Assembly: GCF_003347495.1 (NCBI RefSeq)
Contig: NZ_QCXY01000008.1
Location: 124,001-188,000 of the forward strand
DNA: 64,000 nucleotides
Reading direction: 5' to 3'
Source of the DNA: Pleomorphovibrio marinus
Lineage (GTDB): Bacteria; Bacteroidota; Bacteroidia; Cytophagales; Cyclobacteriaceae
The position numbers and the translations under genes were made by a program. This document shows, piece by piece, positions 1 through 7,797 of this stretch (positions are counted from its first letter, which is position 1; every line of letters starts with the position of its first letter). The notes under the pieces were generated by a model. That model was not told where the DNA came from. It ran no database searches and saw only the letters and a list, made by a program, of their open reading frames with translations.

Positions 1-1
1 G

Positions 2-133
2 GCTTTCTATGAAAACGGCATCAAGATTCCATTTCCACAGCGTGATATACACCTTGGAGATGGTTGGCACAACTTCAAAGGTTCCGGTGATGGGAAGAGC
101 GAAGACCCTGGGGAAAACACCCTAAAAAAATAA
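2..133 (+). CDS. MscS-family mechanosensitive channel, C-terminal fragment
   Basis: Only the last 43 codons lie in the window, in frame 2, ending at TAA 131-133. The fragment contains GIKIPFPQRDIHLGDG, the typical end of the MscS cytoplasmic domain, where a Gly-Ile-x-Ile-Pro-Phe-Pro-Gln-Arg motif closes the last beta strands. After it the chain is a short hydrophilic tail rich in Gly, Asp and Lys. MscS proteins sit in the inner membrane and release solutes on hypo-osmotic shock. A second, complete MscS-type gene lies at 38816-39880. The stop codon abuts the repeat element at 133-276, so no ordinary spacer separates this gene from the sulfatase. The family call rests on one motif, but that motif is characteristic. 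Confidence 0.75.
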   Translation, partial: AFYENGIKIPFPQRDIHLGDGWHNFKGSGDGKSEDPGENTLKK

Positions 134-276
134 AATCGAGCCTCCCTACCGGACAGGCAAGCAGGAGGAGAACCTCACACGTAGGGATGATTAAGATTGT
201 GAGATTTCCCCGAAACAAGTTCCCCGAAACAAGATCGGGGCAGGCTATATGACCGCTGAAAAGAAATTATAAACAT
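133..276 (+). repeat. Dispersed leader element, copy A, in front of the sulfatase
   Basis: The whole gap between the MscS stop and the sulfatase ATG is one mosaic repeat. It opens with AAATCGAGC, has a 21-nt in-frame insertion relative to copy C, then AGGAGAACCTCACACGTAGG and GGATGATT. It continues with two CCCCGAAACAAG units, GGGGCAGGCTATATG, and an A-rich stretch ending at ATGAAA, the sulfatase start. The frame from 133 stays open for 39 codons to TGA 250-252 but has no ATG where copies B and C have one. Related copies lie at 33100-33196, 50196-50288 and 50932-51102. Confidence 0.8.
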
Positions 277-1737
277 ATGAAATATACAACTTCCTTTTTA
301 GCACTTCTTCTACTTTTTGGTTGTAAAAGTGCCGATTCAGACCCAAATATAATTTTTATTGTAGTGGACGATTTGGGTTGGGCAGATATCACGCCAAACT
401 GGCCGGACACCTTTTATGAAACCCCTAACCTGGACCGTTTGGCTAAAATGGGGGTAAGGTTTTCTCAAGCCTACTCTGCCCATCCTGTTTGCAGTCCCAC
501 AAGAGCTGCACTTATGACTGGCAAACATCCCAACAGGGTAGGAATCACGGATTGGATTCCGGGTTCTGACCCCTTTGCTGACGAAAGGCCATTGAGTACC
601 CCAGGGATAAACCACAATTTAGCCTTGGAGGAAGTTACCATAGCGGAAAGGGTAAAGGAAAAGGGGTATGACACCTATTTTGTGGGGAAATGGCACCTGG
701 GTGAAGAACCTGATTTTTGGCCGGAAAACCAAGGCTTTGATGTGAATATTGGAGGGTGGAGTGCAGGAGCCCCGCAACTTTCGGATGGAAAGTATGGGGG
801 GTATTTCTCCCCGTATGGAAACCCCCGCTTGGAAGACGGTCCGGAAGGGGAGTTTCTAACCAATAGATTAATGGATGAAAGCTTGGAGTTGATTCGTGCA
901 AGTGACCATAACCCCTTTTTGCTTTACCTCTCCTTTTATACCGTGCATACGCCAATACAGGCAGTTCCACACCTAATCGAAAAATTCCGACGAAAAAGAG
1001 AGGATCTTGGCGAGATTGCGGATCACCAAGCAGTAAAACAGGAAGGGGAAGGAATCACGCAAATCGCACAGACGAATGCGGAATATGCCAGTATGGTCGC
1101 TGCTATGGATGAACAAATTGGCAGGCTACTGGATGAATTGGAATCCTCTGGGAAAATGGAAAACACATGGATAGTTTTTACCAGTGACAATGGGGGGCTT
1201 TCCACAAGATATAATCAAGGAGGGCCTACGGCCAATGGGCCGTTGAGGGCTGGAAAGGGTTGGTGCTATGAGGGTGGCATTAGGGTTCCACTTATTATTG
1301 CCGGGCCAGGGGTATTAGCTGGCCCTGTAGTGGATCATCCGGTGGTAAGTATGGACCTCTTTGCCACTGCGGAGGAATTAGCCAATCTGGAGGTAACGGC
1401 GCAGGATGGCAAGTCCTTGCTTGGCTTGCTAAGGGGTCAGGAGATTGAAGAAAATGACATTTTTTGGCATTATCCACATTACCATGGAAGTGCATGGAAA
1501 CCAGGATCAGCTATCAGGTCTGGGAATTGGAAGCTCATTTATACCTATGAAGACCAAAAAATCTCCCTGTATGAGTTGGCTCAAGATGAAGGAGAAACAA
1601 CAGATTTGGCACTTGTTTACCCTGAAATAGCCGAAGTTTTGCTTGATGCGATACATGAAAAGATGGAAGACACAGGAGGGAAGTATCCCACTTGGAGGAA
1701 GGAAGAGGAAGGTGAGGCAACATTTTTTAACCGCTGA
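277..1737 (+). CDS. Sulfatase (type I, formylglycine-dependent), lipoprotein
   Basis: A 486-residue sulfatase that should hydrolyse sulfate esters, probably on an algal or other glycan. A lipoprotein signal occupies residues 1-16 (LLLFGC). The N-terminal metal-binding segment VVDDLGW follows at about 29-35. The CSPTR motif starts at Cys72, the residue converted to formylglycine, and continues with RAALMTGKHP. KWHLG at about 138-142 and TSDNGG at about 304-309 are further active-site motifs of the alkaline-phosphatase fold. Length is normal. The lipobox predicts a membrane-anchored protein facing the periplasm or surface. No glycoside hydrolase or SusCD pair is adjacent, so substrate cannot be inferred. 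Start ATG 277 is fixed by the signal peptide and is the end point of repeat copy A. Confidence 0.93.
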   Translation: MKYTTSFLALLLLFGCKSADSDPNIIFIVVDDLGWADITPNWPDTFYETPNLDRLAKMGVRFSQAYSAHPVCSPTRAALMTGKHPNRVGITDWIPGSDPFADERPLSTPGINHNLALEEVTIAERVKEKGYDTYFVGKWHLGEEPDFWPENQGFDVNIGGWSAGAPQLSDGKYGGYFSPYGNPRLEDGPEGEFLTNRLMDESLELIRASDHNPFLLYLSFYTVHTPIQAVPHLIEKFRRKREDLGEIADHQAVKQEGEGITQIAQTNAEYASMVAAMDEQIGRLLDELESSGKMENTWIVFTSDNGGLSTRYNQGGPTANGPLRAGKGWCYEGGIRVPLIIAGPGVLAGPVVDHPVVSMDLFATAEELANLEVTAQDGKSLLGLLRGQEIEENDIFWHYPHYHGSAWKPGSAIRSGNWKLIYTYEDQKISLYELAQDEGETTDLALVYPEIAEVLLDAIHEKMEDTGGKYPTWRKEEEGEATFFNR

Positions 1738-2304
1738 AGTTCTCACAAGGACTATGAGGAGACTTTCATGGCCTGCATTTTTTCATACATCTTATAGGGT
1801 CAATGAAGGTAATCTTCCCCTATCTGAACATTGCATCTGCCGAAGAATCCCCGGAGGATATATCCAATGTGGAAAGCCATCAAAAAGTCAACTTCCCTGA
1901 GGATTCCTCCTATACAGAGGTTACTTCCCGAAGCATTATTCTACTTTCTCCTGCAGCCCCACTCGCTCATGGATTTCAATGGCTTCCTTAATCCCCCAAA
2001 TGTTGAATGGCAATGAAGGACTAGACAAAGACTGAATGATTGTATAACTAATCCACCCATTGAAAGGACTACTTTTATTTATAGTTTTTGGCCTGAAGTA
2101 ATAATACGTTCATGCCAGGTTTATATAAAAAAGTCCAGGCTCTAATCTATTCAAATAAATATTCTATTGATTGTTAGAAATAAATATAATTGCCTATTTT
2201 AAGTTTAGGTTACCTTGCTTATTCAGCCTAACCTTAAGGATTTATATGTCTTTAGAGTTTTAATTTGTGTAGATTTAAACTCCCTTCCAAAGTTGACAAA
2301 ACCA
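1738..2304. other. Intergenic region without a convincing gene
   Basis: This 567-base stretch holds only overlapping short frames, the longest about 60-85 codons (for example 1803-1991 and 1831-2016 in different frames). None has a recognisable domain, signal peptide or clear ribosome binding site. Frames shift between 1740 and 2020 while base composition stays gene-like, which could mean decayed coding sequence. The right half, 2050-2210, is AT-rich and probably carries the promoter of the NADH dehydrogenase gene. No strong hairpin or repeat was found. Confidence 0.4.
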
Positions 2305-3648
2305 ATGAACAATTCTGAAACTAATCCCATTCCCAATATTCAAACTTCCAAATCCAAAAAGATAGTCATAATCGGAGCTGGGTTTGGAGGGTTGAAACTG
2401 ACTCGCAAGCTTGCCCACACGGATTATCAGGTCGTGTTGCTTGACAAAAACAATTACCATATGTTTCAGCCACTGCTGTACCAAGTGGCGACTGCGGCCT
2501 TGTCCCCAAGTTCGGTTTCTTTTCCATTGCGGCGCATTTTTCATAAAACTGAGAATGTCGTTTTCCGTATGGCTGTGGTGAAAAAAATTGATAAAAAAAA
2601 TCAAATCATCTACACTAATTTAGGTACCCTTGAATACGACATCTTGGTCTTAGCACAAGGAGCCAACACCAATTACTTCGGCAATAAAAACATCCGAAAG
2701 TTTTGTGCCCCCATGAAATCTACTTCCGAGGCCCTATATATCAGGAATAAAATCATCTCGAACTATGAAAGGGCCATTAATTTGGCTAATGAATCGGATA
2801 GAAAACCTATCATGAATGTGGTAATTGTAGGCGGTGGCGCTACTGGTGTAGAACTGGCAGGATCTATTGCAGAATTGAGAAACAAAGTTCTACCTAAAGA
2901 TTATCCCCAATTAAATTTCGCAAACATGCGAGTGATACTTATTGAAGCTGGGAATGGGCTTCTCAGTGGCCTTACTCAGCCTTCAAGGGAAAAAGCGTTG
3001 GTTTACCTTAAGCGATTGGGGGTAGAGGTGATGCTGAATACGATGGTGGAAGATTATGATGGATTTACCGTAAAGTTAAAAGAAAAAGAATCCATACAAA
3101 CCCTCACCCTACTATGGGCAGCCGGCATTAAAGCCAACAGTTTGGTTGGTCTTGAGGACAATGAAAGGGCTCCCAATGGAAGGTTTTTGGTGGACGAATA
3201 CCACCGGTTACTTAAAGAGGAAAACATTTATGTGATAGGAGATCAGTGCTTGCAAACCGAGGAAAAATTTCCCCTTGGCCATCCTCAGGTAGCTCAAGTG
3301 GCCATCCAGCAGGCGTCTAATTTGGGAAATAATTTAAAAGCTGATTTAAGACAAAAACCCAGAAAACCTTTTTCATACAAAGATTTGGGTTCAATGGCCA
3401 CAGTGGGTAAAAGGATGGCCGTGGTGGATCTGCCATTTATCAGTTTTCAGGGGATGTTCGCTTGGTTAGTCTGGCTATTTGTCCACTTGATGGCAATTTT
3501 GGGGGTCAATAATAAATTGATGATTTTTCTTACCTGGTCTTGGAATTACCTTTCATTTGACCCAAGCCTTCGTTTATTGATCAGGCCCAGATATGTAAAA
3601 GACTTTAAGAGGCAATGGATGTTAGAAGAAAAGGATTTTGAAGATTAA
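2305..3648 (+). CDS. ndh: Type II NADH dehydrogenase (NDH-2), FAD flavoprotein
   Basis: A 447-residue pyridine nucleotide-disulfide oxidoreductase of the NDH-2 type, which passes electrons from NADH to quinone without pumping ions. The FAD Rossmann motif IIGAGFGG lies at about residues 17-24. NNYHMFQPLLYQVA, typical of NDH-2, follows at about 50-63. The NAD-binding motif VVGGGATGVELAG sits at about 173-185, and YVIGD at about 311-315 is the second FAD motif. The C-terminus is hydrophobic and probably anchors the protein to the inner membrane. The frame stays open upstream to TTG 2215, but that extension has no family resemblance, so ATG 2305 is preferred. It would feed the respiratory chain whose complex-III substitute is encoded at 55-64 kb. 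Confidence 0.88.
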   Translation: MNNSETNPIPNIQTSKSKKIVIIGAGFGGLKLTRKLAHTDYQVVLLDKNNYHMFQPLLYQVATAALSPSSVSFPLRRIFHKTENVVFRMAVVKKIDKKNQIIYTNLGTLEYDILVLAQGANTNYFGNKNIRKFCAPMKSTSEALYIRNKIISNYERAINLANESDRKPIMNVVIVGGGATGVELAGSIAELRNKVLPKDYPQLNFANMRVILIEAGNGLLSGLTQPSREKALVYLKRLGVEVMLNTMVEDYDGFTVKLKEKESIQTLTLLWAAGIKANSLVGLEDNERAPNGRFLVDEYHRLLKEENIYVIGDQCLQTEEKFPLGHPQVAQVAIQQASNLGNNLKADLRQKPRKPFSYKDLGSMATVGKRMAVVDLPFISFQGMFAWLVWLFVHLMAILGVNNKLMIFLTWSWNYLSFDPSLRLLIRPRYVKDFKRQWMLEEKDFED

Positions 3649-3956
3649 ATTAACTCAGGTTTTCTGACATAAATTGCCTTGATAACCAGTTTTCACTTCA
3701 CAGTTGTTCCGCGTATAGATTTTTCACTTAAGAATATTTGCTAGCATGCAGCGATTCGGCAACCCGCTATTTTATAACTAGAGAATGAGCTGACATCCTG
3801 ACATCAGCCATCATTGAAATTACGAGCTGGCGATGAAGAAGTGTTCGATAACGGACTTAACCCGTCCAGAAATGATACATCAGTCACCTCAAAAGCCTCC
3901 TGCAAGCCAACTGAAGGCATTGGCATATTTTTAGGATACAGTTGGAAAAGCTTATT
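3649..3956. other. Intergenic region, nothing assignable
   Basis: About 300 bases between the NADH dehydrogenase stop and the first small membrane ORF. A tandem CTGACATC CTGACATC occurs near 3790. No gene, clear terminator or promoter consensus was recognised. The open frame from TTG 3942 merely extends the small ORF that starts at ATG 3957. Confidence 0.4.
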
Positions 3957-4151
3957 ATGAGAATATTTATCAGCTTGGTACTTTTTACCATTTTGTTGGT
4001 GTTGTGTTGGCCACTAGCACTATTGGTGCTGCTGCTCTATCCTTTTATCTGGTTGCTACTGCTTCCATTTAGGATTTTGGGATGGGGAGTAGGCGTTTCT
4101 TTGGGCGTGATTGGAGCACTTATTCTTCTGCCCTTTCATTTATTAAAGTAA
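3957..4151 (+). CDS. Small hydrophobic membrane protein (64 aa), function unknown
   Basis: A 64-residue protein that is almost entirely hydrophobic, with two probable membrane spans: about 3-30 (rich in Leu, Val and Pro) and about 34-58 (ILGWGVGVSLGVIGALILLP). No catalytic or binding motif is visible and no family is recognised. ATG 3957 is preferred over in-frame TTG 3942 because it directly begins the hydrophobic segment. It is followed three bases after its stop by a 30-codon ORF that also encodes a single membrane span, so the two may be made from one transcript. Its small size leaves some doubt that it is real, but composition argues for a membrane peptide. Confidence 0.6.
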   Translation: MRIFISLVLFTILLVLCWPLALLVLLLYPFIWLLLLPFRILGWGVGVSLGVIGALILLPFHLLK

Positions 4152-4154
4152 ATC

Positions 4155-4247
4155 ATGACGGTGGTAGTGAAGGTAGTTTTTGGTATTCTGATATGTGGCC
4201 TTTTAGGTGCTTTGGTAGCTATTTTGTTGTCAAAAGTTAAAAGATAA
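4155..4247 (+). CDS. Micro membrane protein (30 aa), function unknown
   Basis: ATG 4155 opens a 30-codon frame ending at TAA 4245-4247. The peptide is one hydrophobic helix (VVFGILICGLLGALVAILL) between a short N-terminus and a basic tail, SKVKR. This is the layout of a single-span inner-membrane micropeptide with a positively charged cytoplasmic end. It starts three bases after the previous stop, which suggests co-translation. No family is recognised. A chance hydrophobic frame is possible; conservation in relatives would settle it. Confidence 0.4.
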   Translation: MTVVVKVVFGILICGLLGALVAILLSKVKR

Positions 4248-4323
4248 TGGCAATTTTTCCTTTCTAAGTGGCCTAAGCATTCTTAAAATATCTGGTATCA
4301 TGGTATGTGGAGGTGATATTGCC

Positions 4324-4331
4324 TAAATTTG
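4324..4331 (+). promoter_or_regulatory. Bacteroidota -7 promoter element TAAATTTG of rlmN
   Basis: TAAATTTG matches the Bacteroidota consensus TAnnTTTG and ends only four bases before the rlmN ATG at 4336. No good TTTG is seen at the -33 position, so the call rests on the -7 element alone. If it is used, transcription would start at or next to the ATG and give a leaderless mRNA. Confidence 0.45.
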
Positions 4332-4335
4332 CATC

Positions 4336-5388
4336 ATGGAACAGGCACAAAAAAGGGATGTACGAAGGTTAAGTCTGGCAGAGCTTGAGCAGTTTTTTCT
4401 CGAAAAGGGGGATAAAAAATTCCGTGCCAAGCAGGTTTACGACTGGCTTTGGAATAAAACCTTAAAAAACTTTGACGATATGAGCAACATTTCCCTGTCC
4501 ACTAGGGAAATGCTCAAGGCTCATTTTGCCATAAACCATATTCAGGTGGACCAAATGCATAGGAGCCAAGACGGTACTATTAAGAATGCTGTAAAGTTAT
4601 ACGATGGCAAAATCGTGGAATCGGTATTAATTCCTACCCCCAAGCGGATCACTGCCTGTGTGTCCTCACAGGTAGGCTGTAGCCTGGATTGTAATTTTTG
4701 TGCTACTGCCAGGCTAAAAAGAATGAGAAACCTGAATCCAGATGAGATTTTTGACCAGGTGGTGGCTATTAAGGATGAGGCCACTGAGTATTTCGAAAGG
4801 CCACTGACCAACATCGTCTTTATGGGGATGGGAGAACCTCTGCTCAATTATGCCAATGTGATGGAGGCGATAGCCAAAATCACTTCTCCCGATGGCCTCG
4901 GTCTAAGCCCCAAGCGTATTACAGTATCCACCGTAGGGGTGAACAAAATGATAAAAAAATTGGCAGATGACGGGGTGAAATTTAACTTGGCAGTGTCATT
5001 ACATTCTGCTATTAATGAAACGCGAAGCAGGTTAATGCCCATTAATGACACCAACCCGGTGGAAGACCTTGCAGAAGCCTTACAATATTGGTACCGAATG
5101 ACCGGAAGAAAAGTCACCTATGAGTATGTGATCTGGAAGGGTATCAACGATGACCATAGGCATGCCGTCGCCTTGGCAAATTTCTGTAAAATCATCCCTT
5201 CCAAGGTAAATATTATTCAGTATAATCCCATTGATGAAGGTGAGTTTCAACAAGCGGATGCCGATAAAGTGGAAATGTATTTGGAAATATTGGAAGGGAA
5301 TGGAATTGTGGCTAAGGTAAGGAGGTCAAGAGGTCAGGATATTGATGCTGCCTGTGGGCAATTGGCAAACAAGCATTCGGTGGTTTAA
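4336..5388 (+). CDS. rlmN: 23S rRNA (adenine(2503)-C(2))-methyltransferase RlmN
   Basis: A 350-residue radical-SAM enzyme that methylates A2503 of 23S rRNA and, in characterised homologues, A37 of some tRNAs. The iron-sulfur motif CxxxCxxC is Cys115, Cys119 and Cys122 in GCSLDCNFC. Cys108 (ACVSSQVGC) and Cys340 (DAACGQL) match the two extra cysteines needed for the methyl-Cys mechanism. GMGEPLLNY at about 162-170 is the SAM-binding GEP region. Length is normal. The start gives the expected N-terminal helical RNA-binding region, and the next Met is too far in. A TAnnTTTG element lies directly upstream. The TetR gene follows 55 bases downstream with its own promoter-like element. Confidence 0.96.
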   Translation: MEQAQKRDVRRLSLAELEQFFLEKGDKKFRAKQVYDWLWNKTLKNFDDMSNISLSTREMLKAHFAINHIQVDQMHRSQDGTIKNAVKLYDGKIVESVLIPTPKRITACVSSQVGCSLDCNFCATARLKRMRNLNPDEIFDQVVAIKDEATEYFERPLTNIVFMGMGEPLLNYANVMEAIAKITSPDGLGLSPKRITVSTVGVNKMIKKLADDGVKFNLAVSLHSAINETRSRLMPINDTNPVEDLAEALQYWYRMTGRKVTYEYVIWKGINDDHRHAVALANFCKIIPSKVNIIQYNPIDEGEFQQADADKVEMYLEILEGNGIVAKVRRSRGQDIDAACGQLANKHSVV

Positions 5389-5413
5389 ATTTTTCCAAAC
5401 CCAAGTATTTTTT

Positions 5414-5421
5414 TATATTTG
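5414..5421 (+). promoter_or_regulatory. Bacteroidota -7 promoter element TATATTTG of the TetR gene
   Basis: TATATTTG fits TAnnTTTG and lies 22 bases before the ATG at 5444, between rlmN and the regulator. The upstream stretch is T-rich but lacks an exact TTTG at -33. It suggests that the regulator is transcribed separately from rlmN. Confidence 0.45.
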
Positions 5422-5443
5422 AAATGCAATTTTCACCCGAAAA

Positions 5444-6055
5444 ATGGAAAAGGAAAAATTTGCTCAAGAGGCATTAAACGTATTTAACCGTTTCGGTTAT
5501 GCCAAAACCGATATGGAAAAATTAGTTCAAGGAATCAACATAGGCCAAGGGGAGCTTGAGGAACACTTTTCCGGGAAAAGTGACTTGGTGATCTATTTGT
5601 TTCAGGTTTGTTGCAAGGAGTCGGATGAGGTTTCTGCAAAAATTGACAAAGAAGAATCCACATTGGGCAGTTTATTGCAAGTCACCCGCCTTTCCTTTCG
5701 GATTCAAGTCAAATACAGGTTTATCTTTTTGGACTTTTATCAGATCATTGAAAGTTTGGAGGAAATAAGGGATAGGTATTATGAATTGTTGTCCTTGAGA
5801 AAGACACAGTTAATTCACTTGTTCCAGTTGCTAGAGCAGGAAGGGTTGTTTAGGGGGGAAATAATCCAGGGGCAATACAGTAATCTGGCAAACCAAATGA
5901 CCATGCTTTCTGATTATTGGGTTACCAACAACTTTTTGTTTTTTGGTAAGGAGGATTTCAAGCCAGAATACTACAGCCACCTCGTGTTTTCTATTTTGCT
6001 CCCCTATCTGACCGAAAAGGGACTTAAGCAATATAAGGACGTTACAGGCCTTTGA
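5444..6055 (+). CDS. TetR/AcrR-family transcriptional regulator
   Basis: A 203-residue protein with a TetR-type helix-turn-helix at about residues 5-50: a helix with FNRFGY, then KTDMEKLVQG and the ELEEHFSGKSDLVIYLF end of the DNA-binding domain. The rest is helical and would form the ligand and dimer domain; its ligand cannot be read from sequence. The recognition helix is divergent (NIGQGELEEHF), which fits the many poorly characterised Bacteroidota TetR proteins. It converges on the rhomboid gene with only ten bases between stops. No adjacent efflux genes point to a target, so autoregulation or a distant target is as likely as control of rlmN. Confidence 0.82.
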   Translation: MEKEKFAQEALNVFNRFGYAKTDMEKLVQGINIGQGELEEHFSGKSDLVIYLFQVCCKESDEVSAKIDKEESTLGSLLQVTRLSFRIQVKYRFIFLDFYQIIESLEEIRDRYYELLSLRKTQLIHLFQLLEQEGLFRGEIIQGQYSNLANQMTMLSDYWVTNNFLFFGKEDFKPEYYSHLVFSILLPYLTEKGLKQYKDVTGL

Positions 6056-6065
6056 ATTTGGTCAT

Positions 6066-6992
6066 TTATTTATTGCTGAAGTCGAAGAGTTTTCTCTTTT
6101 CCTCTTTAGTGAGGTTGTCATAGCCCTTTTCCGCAATCTTGTCCAGAATCTTATCTATTTCTTCTTGGGTACTTACTGTAGCGTTATTGCCAGCACTTGG
6201 TTTCGAACCTGTTTTGCCTTGGGCGGGGTTTGGAGATGAGCTGCCTCTTCTATACGTAACCTTTACTTTTGGCTTATTCGTAAAAAGGTTTTCAAAAAAC
6301 CTGCCAACAGCCTGAACCGGGGTGCCCAAATCCCTGCCTTTTCCCAATTGTAAAATATAGAAGTACCCCAATGCTGCACCCCCGAGATGGGCGAGTTCTC
6401 CACCTGCATTACTTCCCGCAGAGTTGGCGAAAGCTACCAGCACATAAAATATGGCGATGTACTTTATCTTAACCGGCCCTAACAAAATCAACCTGAATTC
6501 GGTCTCTGGTCGTAGGGTTGCGGCAGCTACCACTACGGCATATACACCGGCACTTGCCCCAAGCATCAATGCGCCTTCTACCCTGTCACTAAAAAGTGGG
6601 GCAATGTTATAGATCAGCATATACAGGAAGCCACCCGCTACCCCACCGAGTATATAAAGGTTGACCAGCTTTTTGCTGCCGAGGAAATCGTTGAGCAAAA
6701 TACCGAACCAATATAAAAACAACATATTGAAAAGAATATGGAAGAAACCTTCATGTAGAAACATATAGGTGAAGAGGGTCCAGGGCTGACTCAAAAAGTA
6801 GGGTATGGAGGCAGGCATCATCAGGTAGGACATCATGGCCTTATAAAATTCCCCTGCCCCACCCAAGGTGAGGAAAACCCGAAGTACCATTAAGCCAAGA
6901 TAAACAATAAGGTTTATGGCTAATATTTTATACAAGCCATTGTTCTTATGGTTAAAGGCGTTTTTCAGGTTATACCAAAATCCTCCGTACAT
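6066..6992 (-). CDS. Rhomboid-family intramembrane serine protease
   Basis: A 308-residue rhomboid protease that cleaves membrane proteins inside the bilayer. The nucleophile is Ser148 in GASAG and the catalytic histidine is His202 in AHLGG; HEGFFHILFNM at about 80-90 is the conserved His/Asn segment of TM2. The six-span core occupies about residues 22-215. It is followed by a soluble tail of about 90 residues with a charged C-terminus (IDKILDKIAEKGYDNLTKEEKRKL). It is the last gene of a minus-strand group, two bases downstream of a second rhomboid. Substrates are unknown. Confidence 0.92.
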   Translation of the reverse strand: MYGGFWYNLKNAFNHKNNGLYKILAINLIVYLGLMVLRVFLTLGGAGEFYKAMMSYLMMPASIPYFLSQPWTLFTYMFLHEGFFHILFNMLFLYWFGILLNDFLGSKKLVNLYILGGVAGGFLYMLIYNIAPLFSDRVEGALMLGASAGVYAVVVAAATLRPETEFRLILLGPVKIKYIAIFYVLVAFANSAGSNAGGELAHLGGAALGYFYILQLGKGRDLGTPVQAVGRFFENLFTNKPKVKVTYRRGSSSPNPAQGKTGSKPSAGNNATVSTQEEIDKILDKIAEKGYDNLTKEEKRKLFDFSNK

Positions 6993-6994
6993 AG

Positions 6995-7786
6995 TCAGTA
7001 GAAATTACGTCTGTCTCTTTTCCACATAGTCACCAATACGGCACCAATAGCCAATCCGGCCAGGTGGGCAAAGTGGGCGACATTGTCTGCGGGATTACTT
7101 ACAAATATATGATATACTGTGTATAGTCCATAAAACAACACGAGGTATTTTGCTTTCACGGGCATGGGCGGAAAAAGCAAGAACAACTGCGTGTTTGGAA
7201 ACAACATGCCGAAAGCGATCAAAACCCCAAAAAGTGCCCCAGAAGCCCCTACCATGGGGATGTTTAGTTGCCTTTCCTGAATCCTCAGCATATAGCGTTG
7301 GGCTTGGTTCCTCAATTCAGCATCATCGGGGTTACGGCTGTATTTGTCGATGAAGTCATAGATACCGGTGTTAAACAGGTGTCTGTTTTCGGAAACAAAA
7401 CTGCTGAAGGTATCTGGGTTTGGGTCTTCGGAAAAGCGTTCTATTTTTTGGTTTAGAGAGTTCATTTTAACGGCATTGTACCCAGAATAAAGTACACCGG
7501 ACCCCACTCCACAAACCATCCAAAGGATCAGTATTTTTTTGGGGCCTAAAAATTGTTCCAACAGGGGCCCAAAGATAAATAAACCAAACATGTTGCTGAA
7601 CAGGTGCCAAAAGTCCGCATGCATAAACATGTAAGTTACAAATTGGAAGGGCATAAAAAACCTGGACTCAATAGCGTATAAAGCGAAAAAGTTGGTGAGT
7701 TGGGGCATGAAAAAAGCTGCGATAACATGGATTCCTATGGTGAGGATCAACAAGTTTTTTACCACAGGAGTAAGGGCTCTAAACAT
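6995..7786 (-). CDS. Rhomboid-family intramembrane serine protease (with inserted soluble segment)
   Basis: A 263-residue rhomboid with nucleophile Ser182 in GASGALFG and His241 in AHFAHLAG. HADFWHLFSNMFGLF at about 56-70 is the conserved TM2 motif. Between TM3 and the catalytic TM4 lies a hydrophilic insert of roughly 65 residues (about 107-175), much longer than in GlpG, probably a periplasmic or cytoplasmic cap. The gene lies 11 bases after mutL and two before the next rhomboid, so the three are likely co-transcribed. Pairing of mutL with two rhomboids is, to my knowledge, common in Bacteroidota and suggests shared transcription rather than a shared pathway. Confidence 0.91.
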   Translation of the reverse strand: MFRALTPVVKNLLILTIGIHVIAAFFMPQLTNFFALYAIESRFFMPFQFVTYMFMHADFWHLFSNMFGLFIFGPLLEQFLGPKKILILWMVCGVGSGVLYSGYNAVKMNSLNQKIERFSEDPNPDTFSSFVSENRHLFNTGIYDFIDKYSRNPDDAELRNQAQRYMLRIQERQLNIPMVGASGALFGVLIAFGMLFPNTQLFLLFPPMPVKAKYLVLFYGLYTVYHIFVSNPADNVAHFAHLAGLAIGAVLVTMWKRDRRNFY

Positions 7787-7797
7787 AATATCGGTTT

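Noticed and set aside
1803-1991. Short frame of 62 codons as a gene
   Set aside because: No ribosome binding site, signal or family resemblance; overlapping frames of equal quality exist.
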